NCBI GenBank assembly: GCA_012271065.1
Contig: JAAXHE010000123.1
Location: 1-6,992 of the forward strand
Reading direction: 5' to 3'
Origin: Candidatus Latescibacterota bacterium
Lineage (GTDB): Bacteria; Latescibacterota; UBA2968; GCA-2709665
Length of the DNA: 6,992 nt
The position numbers and the translations under genes were made by a program. The notes beneath the pieces were generated by a model, which saw nothing but the letters and a program-made list of their open reading frames with translations, searched no databases and was not told the origin of the DNA. Positions 1-5,308 of this stretch are shown one piece after another. Each line of letters opens with the position of its first letter. Within the stretch, counting starts at the first letter, position 1.

Positions 1-282
1 TTGCGTTGAAGGCTTACTGAAAGACTTTAAAGTTCCCAGCGGTCTTCGCGCGCCTGCAAAAGCGCCTGCCTGCGCAGCGTACTGCGCTGCAGGCAGGCCG
101 GTCGGCGTTGGTCAAACCCGCCCGTCCTACGAGATCGAGGCTGCGCTTGCTCGCCTCTCATAGCCGGGTTTTCCCGCCTTGACCGCCACTTTTTCGCTCG
201 CGCTCGGGAACTCACCGGTAATTTTAAAACAGCTTCTTAGTCCGATCCTGCAAATGCCCGATCCTCTCGACCGGAACCCAAT
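1..282. other. Intergenic region without a supportable gene
   Basis: I see no gene here. A minus-strand open frame (27-215) has a low-complexity Arg/Gln/Ala-rich translation, crosses a long hairpin and resembles no family I know. Visible structure is the bulged hairpin at 64-98 and a 10-bp perfect palindrome (ACTTTAAAGT, 24-33). The sequence just before the methyltransferase is somewhat AT-rich (around 219-230), but I could not pair a -10 with a plausible -35. The region may be a dispersed intergenic repeat or the edge of an upstream feature outside the window. Confidence 0.5.
64..98. repeat. Long bulged hairpin (REP-like)
   Basis: The left arm GCCTGCCTGCGCAG (64-77) pairs with 82-98 around the 4-nt loop CGTA. 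Five or six inner and eight or nine outer base pairs form, separated by a 3-nt bulge on the right arm. No U-tract follows on either strand, so a rho-independent terminator is unlikely. It looks like a REP-type palindromic repeat, but no second copy exists in this window. Confidence 0.55.
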
Positions 283-1041
283 ATGGCCGGAAAATTAATG
301 GACGGTGTCTGGCATCCCGATTTGCTGGACCGTTTTCCAATGAATCCGAACGTTATGGTACGGGACCTGGACGAGGAACGGCTGGACCTTCTCCTGACTT
401 ACGTAGCGGAAACGGGCCGCAGCGATTCCCTTTCCGCGTTCATATCGGGAGTTGTGGATCGTCACCCGAAGTATCTGCGTGTGAAAGAACTCTTCGAAAC
501 CTTCGAGGCATACAGGCGCATCGGCCAGGCCATCTACGAACAGTGGCGCGAAGGAAACGTGGAGACGATTTACGATCTGGCCTGCGGCCACGGTCTGCTG
601 GGCATTCTGCTTGCCTGGCGGTTCCCTGCGCTTCGCGTTGTCTGCGTGGACCGGGAACGCCGGCCGGCCTTCGACCACTACCTGGAGATCGTGCGCGAAC
701 AGGCAGTGCCGATGGAGAACGTCGAGTACATCGAATCCGACTTCAATGACGTGGAACTGGGTCCACGGCCCTACGTCATCTGCATCCACGCCTGCAACGA
801 AGGCACCCGGGATGCCATGGAGATGGCGGTAGCGGCGAACGCGTGTTTCGCTGCCATGCCCTGCTGCATCCGGGACCGGCTCTACCTGCGCCGGATCAAC
901 CACCTGGACGACGTCAAGCGATACACGGCGGCCGTTGGCGTTATTGCAGGCCGGTACGGGGCCTACAAGATCACCGCGATCGACGAGCGCATCACCAACC
1001 GCAACCTCATCATCCTCGGCGCGCCCGCGCCGTCATCCTGA
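283..1041 (+). CDS. Class I SAM-dependent methyltransferase (PF13679-like)
   Basis: Predicted cytosolic methyltransferase of 252 aa; its substrate cannot be told from sequence. The Rossmann core starts near residue 95. Motif I is DLACGHGLLG (98-107, SAM glycine loop), the acidic strand-2 end is CVDRE (121-125), and an acidic ESDFND (151-156) follows. HACNEGTRDAM (169-179) and MPCC (192-195) match the 'HACG...CC' pattern I associate with the Methyltransf_32 family (which includes GSTCD-like proteins). It ends with the usual hydrophobic strand NLIILGAP. Residues 1-90 are a helical N-terminal extension. The start is uncertain: ATG 283 and ATG 298 are both possible and neither has a clear Shine-Dalgarno. 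The gene is convergent with the epimerase, 79 bp apart, so they do not share an operon. Family assignment is good; substrate (RNA, protein or small molecule) is unknown. Confidence 0.85.
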   Translation: MAGKLMDGVWHPDLLDRFPMNPNVMVRDLDEERLDLLLTYVAETGRSDSLSAFISGVVDRHPKYLRVKELFETFEAYRRIGQAIYEQWREGNVETIYDLACGHGLLGILLAWRFPALRVVCVDRERRPAFDHYLEIVREQAVPMENVEYIESDFNDVELGPRPYVICIHACNEGTRDAMEMAVAANACFAAMPCCIRDRLYLRRINHLDDVKRYTAAVGVIAGRYGAYKITAIDERITNRNLIILGAPAPSS

Positions 1042-1063
1042 TCCATGAACGCAAAGCCGCCCC

Positions 1064-1085
1064 GGACTGCCGGACCGTCCAGTCC
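1064..1085. terminator. Weak hairpin between convergent genes
   Basis: GGACTG (1064-1069) and CAGTCC (1080-1085) form a 6-bp stem with a 10-nt loop in the 79-bp gap between the methyltransferase and epimerase stop codons. The position suits a shared terminator, but no U-run follows on either strand, so the call is weak. Confidence 0.25.
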
Positions 1086-1120
1086 TCCGCGCAGCATCGA
1101 TATTTCCCCGACGTCGTCTT

Positions 1121-2125
1121 TCACCACCGGTAGTCCATCTCTCCCGCCTCGAAGGCCGCGGCCGACGCCATCATCGTCTTCAGGTCTCCCCTGGGCCGGA
1201 ATCCGATCAGCGATTTCGCTTTCGTGATGTCGTGGTCGTACATCCAGCGCACAGGTAACGTCACCTCCAGGGGTTCCCGTCCCCTGATTTCGCCAAGAAG
1301 ACGCGCGCCGTCGGGATACGTGAACGGGGCCGGGGCGCCGCCGTTGAAGGACTCGCCAACCGCATCCGGAGACCGTAGCGCGCACAGGATGCAGTGCGCG
1401 ATATCCCGCGCGTCGTTCGGCTGGTAGTACCAGGGCCGCCCCGCCTTGTCACGAGCGGCGCACGGTTGCTCGGGATCTTCGGCCCGCGCCTCGATCTCTC
1501 GCCAGAGTTCGGTACCGTCGGCCATATACATCTCCGTACGCGGCCCCACCTGTCCCGCTTTCAGGATCGCACAGACCCGGCCGGCCGTGAACTGATCGAA
1601 AATCGCGCTTCCGGACAGCACGTGGCTGGGCCGTACGATGGAGATCCGCAGCCCGGTCTCCCGGGACGTTCGTTCGGCCATCAGTTCCCCGATGTATTTG
1701 GAGAGGGAATACTCGTTATCCGGCCGCTTGGGATGCAGCTCGTCTACGGGATGGTAGGCGCAGGCGATGTTCTCGCCATTATTCGGAAACACGCCGGACG
1801 AACTCACGTACACGTAGCGCTCCAGGCTGTCCGCGAACTGCCCGCACGCCCGAGATACCTCCAGGTTGATCTGCGTGTTGATTTCGAAATGCGGTCCCAC
1901 CAGGTTGGCCGTGTGGACCACGGCATCTGCCCCCGAAACCACCCCCCTGGTGAACTCTCCGTCCGTCAGGTCCCCTTCCACGAGTTCCACGTCCAGGCCG
2001 TCCAAACGGCTCAGACAGGGATCGCCCGTCAATACGGAACCCCGGACCTCCAGGTTCAGGTCCAGAAGCTGCCTAACCAGCCGGCAGCCCACCTGACCCG
2101 CCGCGCCGGTAACCAGTACTTTCAT
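1121..2125 (-). CDS. NAD-dependent epimerase/dehydratase (extended SDR)
   Basis: A 334-aa extended short-chain dehydrogenase/reductase, probably a cytosolic NAD(P)-dependent nucleotide-sugar epimerase/dehydratase or related reductase. The Rossmann glycine motif is TGAAGQVG (6-13), and GDLTD (51-55) places the adenine-binding Asp. HTANLVG (71-77) is the family's strand-4 region, VSSSGVF (107-113) supplies the active-site Ser, and YSLSK gives the catalytic Tyr139 and Lys143. IVRPSHV (163-169) is the usual post-catalytic strand. The C-terminal DITKAKSLIGFRPRGDLKTM is the typical substrate-domain ending, so the protein is full length. The start is secure: a perfect AGGAGGT lies 5 nt upstream of the ATG, and TGA ends it. 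It is divergent from the Ldh2 gene and convergent with the methyltransferase, so it is probably monocistronic. The exact substrate cannot be assigned; the similarity is to the broad WcaG-like group. Confidence 0.93.
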   Translation of the reverse strand: MKVLVTGAAGQVGCRLVRQLLDLNLEVRGSVLTGDPCLSRLDGLDVELVEGDLTDGEFTRGVVSGADAVVHTANLVGPHFEINTQINLEVSRACGQFADSLERYVYVSSSGVFPNNGENIACAYHPVDELHPKRPDNEYSLSKYIGELMAERTSRETGLRISIVRPSHVLSGSAIFDQFTAGRVCAILKAGQVGPRTEMYMADGTELWREIEARAEDPEQPCAARDKAGRPWYYQPNDARDIAHCILCALRSPDAVGESFNGGAPAPFTYPDGARLLGEIRGREPLEVTLPVRWMYDHDITKAKSLIGFRPRGDLKTMMASAAAFEAGEMDYRW

Positions 2126-2130
2126 GGCTG

Positions 2131-2137
2131 ACCTCCT
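2131..2137 (-). promoter_or_regulatory. Strong Shine-Dalgarno of the epimerase gene
   Basis: AGGAGGT on the minus strand, 5 nt before ATG 2125. It is a full anti-16S match and fixes the epimerase start. Confidence 0.85.
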
Positions 2138-2170
2138 GATCGATATGCGGGAAGGCAGATAATCGCTCTA

Positions 2171-2186
2171 CCGTCGCAAGAGACGG
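2171..2186 (-). other. Small hairpin in the epimerase 5' leader
   Basis: CCGTC (2171-2175) and GACGG (2182-2186) form a 5-bp stem with a 6-nt loop, inside the leader predicted from the promoter candidate at 2199-2227. It is too small to call a riboswitch or attenuator. Confidence 0.25.
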
Positions 2187-2198
2187 ACGAACGACTTC

Positions 2199-2227
2199 AA
2201 TATATCCCCCGCAGTCAGGGATCGCAA
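2199..2227 (-). promoter_or_regulatory. Candidate sigma70-type promoter for the epimerase
   Basis: On the minus strand, TTGCGA (-35, 2222-2227) is separated by exactly 17 nt from TATATT (-10, 2199-2204). That is 4/6 and 5/6 matches to consensus at ideal spacing. Transcription would start near 2192 and leave a leader of about 67 nt. Prediction by eye only. Confidence 0.55.
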
Positions 2228-2325
2228 CCCCTGCGCCATCGCGCCGGAGTCTCACTGCGACACTCGGCTCCTGCCCGCGCCTACGAAAACCAGCGATCGT
2301 GGGTCCCGCCGCGCCCTTCGTTCCA

Positions 2326-2355
2326 TTGGAAAGTGTCTGTCCGATTTGCTAAATT
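2326..2355 (+). promoter_or_regulatory. Weak candidate promoter for the Ldh2 gene, with overlapping palindrome
   Basis: TTGGAA (2326-2331), an 18-nt spacer, then TAAATT (2350-2355): 4/6 matches to each consensus hexamer. The -35 overlaps an 11-bp perfect inverted repeat (TTCCA-T-TGGAA, 2321-2331) that could be a regulator site. Both elements are modest and could be chance. Confidence 0.3.
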
Positions 2356-2449
2356 GGCTGGACGTAACGTGCGGATCTTCGCGAACTCGAAACCTTAGCG
2401 CGAATCCAATATGCCCCTGCCGTTCGTCCTGGCAGCCCATGTCCTACCC

Positions 2450-2453
2450 GGAG
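2450..2453 (+). promoter_or_regulatory. Ribosome binding site deciding the Ldh2 start
   Basis: GGAG lies 8 nt before ATG 2462, whereas the upstream in-frame ATG 2411 has no purine-rich element. This favours a start at 2462, which also puts the N-terminus where the family normally begins. Confidence 0.6.
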
Positions 2454-2461
2454 CGCAGACC

Positions 2462-3532
2462 ATGTCCACCGCACAACGCTTCCGCCCCGCGCACATGCAC
2501 GCCGTCTCCCGCAATCTGCTGATGGCTTCAGGCGCGCCCCGCCACGTTGCGGACGTCGTTTCCGAAATCCTGGTCGGGGCCAACCTATGTGGCCACGATT
2601 CCCACGGCGTACTGCGTATACCGACGTATCTCAACGGTATCGAGGGGGGCTCCATCGTGCCTGCAGCGGAACCCGAGATTGTCCAACGGGGCGGAAACAC
2701 GATGATTGTGGACGGCCACAACGGGATGGGCATCTACACCGCGCGAGAGGCCGTCGACCTTGCCATTGACAAAGCCGCGGGATCGGGCGTTTGCTGCATC
2801 AGTTTCAGACGCATCGGACACTTCGGCCGGCTCGGCGAGTACGCGGAGGTCGCCGCTCGCGCCGGATGCATCGCCATCATCACCATCGGCGTGGGGACGG
2901 TGGACGCCGTCGCGCCATACGGCGCGGCCCGCGGTCCGCTGGGCACCAATCCGATCGCAGTGGGCGTACCGACGGGCGACGCCGCACCGTTCATACTGGA
3001 CATCGCCACGAGCGTCGTTGCCGAAGGCAAACTACAGGTCGCCCGCGCCGAAAAGTCGTCGATTCCGGAAGGATACATCCTGGACAAACACGGGAAATCC
3101 AGTACGGACCCCCACGACTTTTACGACGGCGGATACCTCCTGCCGTTCGGGGCGCACAAGGGCTCCGGTCTCCTGTTGCTGACCTGCCTGTTGAGCGGGC
3201 TGTCGGGTGTTCCGGAAGTGGAAGAGGGTACGCTTTCAGGCGCATTCATGCAGGTGATACGCGTCGACGCCTTCACCCCGCTCGAGCCCTACCAGCGGGG
3301 TATCCGCGCCTTCCTGGACATGATTAAAGCCATCCCCCCGGCACCCGGCTTCGATGAGGTCCTCGTGCCCGGGGACTTCGAACACCGCACCCGCGTGCAA
3401 CGCCTGCGATCCGGATTCGACGTTCCGGGCCCCATTATCGAGGCGTTAAGAGATCGCGCGGACCGGCTGAACGTCTCCATGTCGGAAGACACGGTTGAAC
3501 CCGGAGATGAGGAAAGGTATATAGGGCGTTGA
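2462..3532 (+). CDS. Ldh2-family NAD(P)-dependent oxidoreductase (malate/L-lactate dehydrogenase type)
   Basis: A 356-aa cytosolic dehydrogenase of the PF02615 family, which reduces 2-oxo acids (or oxidises 2-hydroxy acids) with NAD(P)H and includes malate/L-lactate, sulfolactate and ureidoglycolate dehydrogenases and imine reductases. Visible signatures are: GHDSHGVLR (44-52), with the S-H-G and Arg of the active site; RIGHFGRLGEYA (117-128), with the conserved His120; APYG and LGTNPIAVGVP (151-170), the nucleotide-binding segment; DIATS (180-184); and HKGSGL (232-237). The length is normal. The ending is odd: after about residue 337 the tail is acidic and low in conservation, and the stop codon sits against a tandem AGGTGAG repeat, so the tail may have been altered by repeat growth. 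It is divergent from the epimerase. Substrate specificity cannot be read from the sequence. Confidence 0.92.
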   Translation: MSTAQRFRPAHMHAVSRNLLMASGAPRHVADVVSEILVGANLCGHDSHGVLRIPTYLNGIEGGSIVPAAEPEIVQRGGNTMIVDGHNGMGIYTAREAVDLAIDKAAGSGVCCISFRRIGHFGRLGEYAEVAARAGCIAIITIGVGTVDAVAPYGAARGPLGTNPIAVGVPTGDAAPFILDIATSVVAEGKLQVARAEKSSIPEGYILDKHGKSSTDPHDFYDGGYLLPFGAHKGSGLLLLTCLLSGLSGVPEVEEGTLSGAFMQVIRVDAFTPLEPYQRGIRAFLDMIKAIPPAPGFDEVLVPGDFEHRTRVQRLRSGFDVPGPIIEALRDRADRLNVSMSEDTVEPGDEERYIGR

Positions 3533-3564
3533 TAGGTGAGAGGTGAGGCGGTATAGGTGGAGGT
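3533..3564. repeat. Short AGGTGAG tandem repeat after Ldh2
   Basis: AGGTGAG occurs twice in direct tandem (3534-3540, 3541-3547), followed after 7 nt by AGGTGGAGGT (3555-3564). The related GGTATATAGGG (about 3516-3525) lies inside the end of the Ldh2 gene. It is a small degenerate intergenic repeat with no coding potential that I can support. Confidence 0.5.
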
Positions 3565-3575
3565 AACGCGGTGGC

Positions 3576-3599
3576 CGGGCGCCCACAAGGGACGCCCCT
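3576..3599 (-). repeat. REP-like GC hairpin repeat, copy 1 (inverted)
   Basis: The reverse complement of these 24 bases equals 3658-3681 exactly. The unit folds on itself: GGGCGTCCC pairs with GGGCGCCC, with one bulged T and a TTGT loop. No U-tract follows. It lies head to head with copy 2, with 58 bp between them. Confidence 0.85.
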
Positions 3600-3654
3600 G
3601 CACAACCGGACATCCACGAATTGAACTCTCTTGGACCCGCACCGATGTTGCATT

Positions 3655-3685
3655 TGTAGGGGCGTCCCTTGTGGGCGCCCGCCTT
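3655..3685 (+). repeat. REP-like GC hairpin repeat, copy 2 (left flank of brnTA)
   Basis: A 31-bp stretch identical to 4331-4361 in the same orientation; the core AGGGGCGTCCC-TTGT-GGGCGCCC (3658-3680) is a bulged hairpin. It ends at the AT-rich brnT leader, and the candidate -35 hexamer of brnTA begins in its last two bases. Confidence 0.9.
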
Positions 3686-3712
3686 GTCGAAAATGTATTT
3701 AAATAGTATAAT
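3684..3712 (+). promoter_or_regulatory. Candidate brnTA promoter
   Basis: TTGTCG (3684-3689), a 17-nt spacer, then a perfect TATAAT (3707-3712). It lies at the entry to an AT-rich island and is the best promoter upstream of brnT, leaving a leader of about 85 nt. Other AT-rich hexamers nearer the gene (for example around 3744-3755) are alternatives. Confidence 0.5.
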
Positions 3713-3723
3713 TATTATATCGA

Positions 3724-3738
3724 ATTTATATTATAAAT
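3724..3738. promoter_or_regulatory. AT-rich palindrome, possible BrnA operator
   Basis: ATTTATA-T-TATAAAT is a perfect 15-bp inverted repeat just downstream of the candidate -10. BrnA-type ribbon-helix-helix antitoxins are known to repress their own operon by binding palindromes at the promoter, so this is a sensible operator candidate. In sequence this AT-rich, a palindrome can also arise by chance. Confidence 0.4.
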
Positions 3739-3804
3739 GTATATATTCTATAAAATCTTGCTCAATCGAATACTGGATCCGAGCCGAATGGACGGACGCT
3801 GTCA

Positions 3805-4074
3805 ATGGAGTTCGAATTCGACGACCGGAAGAGCGTGAAAAATAAGGAAAAACACGGCATCGATTTCATTGAAGCCCAACAGATCTGGGAGGATTCCGGG
3901 ATGATTGAGATTCCGGCTCGGGCAGTAGATGAACCCAGGTTTCTGGTAATCGGCAGGCACAGGGGGACGCACTGGTCGGGCATCATCACGTATCGGGCGG
4001 AAAAGATCCGGATCATTTCCGTCCGCCGGTCCAGGAAGGAGGAGATCGAAATTTATGAAAGCGAAGGAACTTGA
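3805..4074 (+). CDS. brnT: BrnT family type II toxin
   Basis: An 89-aa protein with the full BrnT pattern (PF04365). BrnT has a RelE-like fold and acts as a ribonuclease that halts translation under stress; BrnA neutralises it. Visible features are FEFDDRK (3-9), N-x-x-KHGIDFIEA (13-24), an acidic WED (28-30), the central strands FLVIGRHRG (46-54), and ITYRAEKIRIISVRRSRKEE (61-80), the conserved C-terminal strand plus basic stretch. Length is normal for the family and the gene looks intact. ATG 3805 is chosen because the family motif starts at residue 3; no strong Shine-Dalgarno precedes it. It overlaps brnA by 20 bp, the usual toxin-first order. Base composition is lower in GC than neighbouring genes, in keeping with horizontal transfer. 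Confidence 0.92.
   Translation: MEFEFDDRKSVKNKEKHGIDFIEAQQIWEDSGMIEIPARAVDEPRFLVIGRHRGTHWSGIITYRAEKIRIISVRRSRKEEIEIYESEGT
4038..4044 (+). promoter_or_regulatory. brnA ribosome binding site inside brnT
   Basis: GGAGGAG lies 10 nt before ATG 4055, within the brnT coding sequence. It is far stronger than anything before brnT, which could favour antitoxin over toxin translation. Confidence 0.65.
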
Positions 4075-4282
4075 CGAAAAATTCGACAACGGAGAAGATA
4101 TAACCGGGTACCTGGACCTCGATCGGGCACGAAGGCCTGCCCAGGAACCGAAGCGGGTAAACGTCGATTTTCCGATCTGGATGGTTCAATCTCTGGACAG
4201 GGAAGCCAGTCGTCTGGGCGTAACCCGGCAGTCGATCATTAAGTTCTGGATCGCGGAGAAGCTGAAGATGGTGTCGTCGTGA
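4055..4282 (+). CDS. brnA: BrnA family ribbon-helix-helix antitoxin
   Basis: A 75-aa CopG/BrnA-type antitoxin that binds BrnT and represses the operon as a dimeric DNA-binding protein. The N-terminal part (1-32, with DNGEDITGYLDLDRARR) is the acidic toxin-binding region. The ribbon-helix-helix follows: strand KRVNVDFP (33-40), helix 1 (about 41-53), turn LGVTRQS (54-60) and helix 2 IIKFWIAEKL (61-70). WMVQSLDREASRLGVTRQS is a very typical sequence for the CopG-type partners of BrnT. The ATG lies inside brnT (20-bp overlap) with a strong Shine-Dalgarno, so the two are translationally coupled. The gene is complete, and the second 31-bp repeat begins 48 bp after its stop. Confidence 0.93.
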   Translation: MKAKELDEKFDNGEDITGYLDLDRARRPAQEPKRVNVDFPIWMVQSLDREASRLGVTRQSIIKFWIAEKLKMVSS

Positions 4283-4330
4283 AACACCGCAATGGAATGT
4301 GTCGACGGGACCTACCGGCAAGCGCACAGG

Positions 4331-4361
4331 TGTAGGGGCGTCCCTTGTGGGCGCCCGCCTT
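4331..4361 (+). repeat. REP-like GC hairpin repeat, copy 3 (right flank of brnTA)
   Basis: Identical over 31 bp to 3655-3685 and in the same orientation, so the brnTA pair and its promoter lie between direct repeats. The same bulged hairpin is present and no U-tract follows. Confidence 0.9.
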
Positions 4362-4380
4362 ACGGCTGATTCCGGCTTTC

Positions 4381-4415
4381 CCTTTGTGTCCTTGGTGCCT
4401 TTGTGTCTCCGTGTG
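4381..4415. repeat. CCTTTGTGTC tandem repeat (environmental 'HKGTKDTKG' repeat)
   Basis: CCTTTGTGTC occurs at 4381-4390 and 4398-4407, with related CTTGGTGC and TCCGTGTG between and after them; the period is 17 bp. Read on the minus strand it encodes the pattern RRHKGTKDTKG, which I recognise as a spurious translation frequent in environmental bacterial genomes. It is non-coding, dispersed repeat DNA here. Confidence 0.7.
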
Positions 4416-4512
4416 AGGATACTTTGTCCCACAGCAGGCAGGGAATTTGAGGAAGGGTGGATTTTGAATCTGGCTTGCGCCGGTGGACGGCCCTCAATTA
4501 CAACGCAATTGA

Positions 4513-4542
4513 AAACGGGGGCGCTCAATCTCGCCCCCGTTT
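4513..4542. terminator. Bidirectional hairpin terminator between brnA and the RidA-like gene
   Basis: AAACGGGGGCG (4513-4523) pairs perfectly with CGCCCCCGTTT (4532-4542): an 11-bp stem with an 8-nt loop. Downstream on the plus strand is a pyrimidine-rich run (about 4540-4560); on the minus strand the stem ends in TTTTC. It sits 24 nt past the minus-strand stop at 4567 and could serve both converging transcripts. Confidence 0.8.
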
Positions 4543-4566
4543 CTCTTTCGCTTTTCTTCTCCGCGC

Positions 4567-5160
4567 CTATACGTGCGGCCCGCGTTCCCTGATGATCCGT
4601 AACGCCAGGTCCGGATCGATCTGCACGATCATTTCCGGTTCGATCTTGCAATGGCCCGGAAGGTCGAACCCCGCCACCGCGCTCCTGGCGTGCCATCCCG
4701 ACAGCGACGCGTCCATCCCGTCTTCCCCAAACCGCGAACCCGGACCTCCGAACACGTCGTGAAAGACCGTGCTGTACCCGTCCACGACCTGGGGTGACTT
4801 GGAAAAGGATCCGCCGCCGGCGGAATTCACCATCCCGATGCATTTTACGCAATACCACACGTCGTTCAGCGTGCCGTACGGGTCCAGCGCCCAATGCAGC
4901 GTTACGACGTGGGAAATGCCCGCCTCTCTGCCCGCCTCGAAACCGGCTTCCACGTCCGCGTCGTCGTTGGTGACCGCGCCGACCCCACCGCCTGTGCCCG
5001 ATGTAAACACCAGACCGGAAGGTGTAAACGTGGCCATGCAGATCCGCCTTCCCTGAGGCGCCGGACACGCGTCCTCCCTCGATCCCAGATCGATCCCCAG
5101 TTCCTCCAGACGGTCGTAAACGTCGAAATCCCGATGCCACGAACTGTGCAGCTCTGCCAT
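4567..5160 (-). CDS. Long RidA/YjgF/UK114-like protein
   Basis: A 197-aa protein whose C-terminal two thirds match the RidA (YjgF/YER057c/UK114) superfamily. RidA itself is a trimeric enamine/imine deaminase that protects PLP enzymes, and relatives take other roles. DVEAGFEAGREAG (69-81) and LNDVWYCVKCIGMVN (98-112) fit the family's helix and strand. HARSAVAGFDLPG (157-169) contains the R-[ST]-x-V-x-x-x-x-L-P signature with the ligand-binding Arg159, and KIEPEMIVQI (172-181) carries the Glu at the usual last-strand position. It is longer than the usual 130 aa: an N-terminal extension (1-35) and an insertion before the Arg motif (138-156) are unusual. The start is ATG 5160, not the upstream in-frame ATG 5196, because GGAGG lies 7 nt before 5160. 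It has its own promoter candidate and follows the sialidase-like gene by 148 bp on the same strand. The substrate is unknown. Confidence 0.85.
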   Translation of the reverse strand: MAELHSSWHRDFDVYDRLEELGIDLGSREDACPAPQGRRICMATFTPSGLVFTSGTGGGVGAVTNDDADVEAGFEAGREAGISHVVTLHWALDPYGTLNDVWYCVKCIGMVNSAGGGSFSKSPQVVDGYSTVFHDVFGGPGSRFGEDGMDASLSGWHARSAVAGFDLPGHCKIEPEMIVQIDPDLALRIIRERGPHV

Positions 5161-5167
5161 TTGCTTT

Positions 5168-5172
5168 CCTCC
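5168..5172 (-). promoter_or_regulatory. Shine-Dalgarno deciding the RidA-like start
   Basis: GGAGG on the minus strand, 7 nt before ATG 5160. It excludes the longer in-frame start at 5196, whose coding would run through this site. Confidence 0.75.
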
Positions 5173-5205
5173 GTGTGAGTTGGCGTTTCTCAACAATGTC
5201 CCTTC

Positions 5206-5233
5206 AAAATAAGGTCTGTGTGCGCGATGTCAA
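5206..5233 (-). promoter_or_regulatory. Candidate sigma70 promoter of the RidA-like gene
   Basis: On the minus strand a perfect TTGACA (5228-5233) is followed after 16 nt by TATTTT (5206-5211). The leader to ATG 5160 would be about 40 nt. It lies in the gap after the sialidase-like gene, so the RidA-like gene may be transcribed on its own. Confidence 0.6.
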
Positions 5234-5308
5234 GCCCCGATAAATCCAGGCGTCGCGGAACTCTAGTGGCGAGATCGTCGTGGAATCCGGTCCCTCTCCG
5301 CGTTCCCG

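Larger units (their letters stand above)
2126..2461. other. Divergent intergenic region, epimerase / Ldh2
   Basis: This 336-bp spacer holds the upstream signals of two divergent genes: the epimerase promoter and Shine-Dalgarno at its left end and a weaker promoter candidate for the dehydrogenase at 2326-2355. An in-frame ATG at 2411 would extend the dehydrogenase by 17 residues but lacks a Shine-Dalgarno. I see no RNA gene or other open frame with family-like content. Confidence 0.6.

Noticed and set aside
27..215. Minus-strand 62-aa open frame in the 5' region
   Set aside because: Low-complexity Arg-rich product crossing a hairpin, with no family resemblance.
295..903. Minus-strand 202-aa open frame
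   Set aside because: It is antisense to the methyltransferase, which has clear SAM motifs.
1394..2131. Plus-strand 245-aa open frame
   Set aside because: It is antisense to the epimerase, whose motifs and Shine-Dalgarno are unambiguous.
2126..2461. Riboswitch in the divergent intergenic region
   Set aside because: Only small stems are visible and no recognisable riboswitch core.
3576..3681. Insertion sequence with terminal inverted repeats
   Set aside because: The interior is only 58 bp with no transposase and no visible target duplication; each arm is itself palindromic, so the pairing may be incidental.
3655..3685. Rho-independent terminator of the dehydrogenase gene
   Set aside because: The hairpin is stable but no U-run follows, and identical copies occur elsewhere in both orientations.
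3576..4361. CRISPR array
   Set aside because: There are only three repeat copies, one inverted, at 58-bp and about 645-bp spacing, with genes between them and no cas genes.
4013..5140. Minus-strand 375-aa open frame
   Set aside because: It spans brnA, two repeats, the terminator and the RidA-like gene in the wrong frame, and includes the spurious HKGTKDTKG repeat translation.
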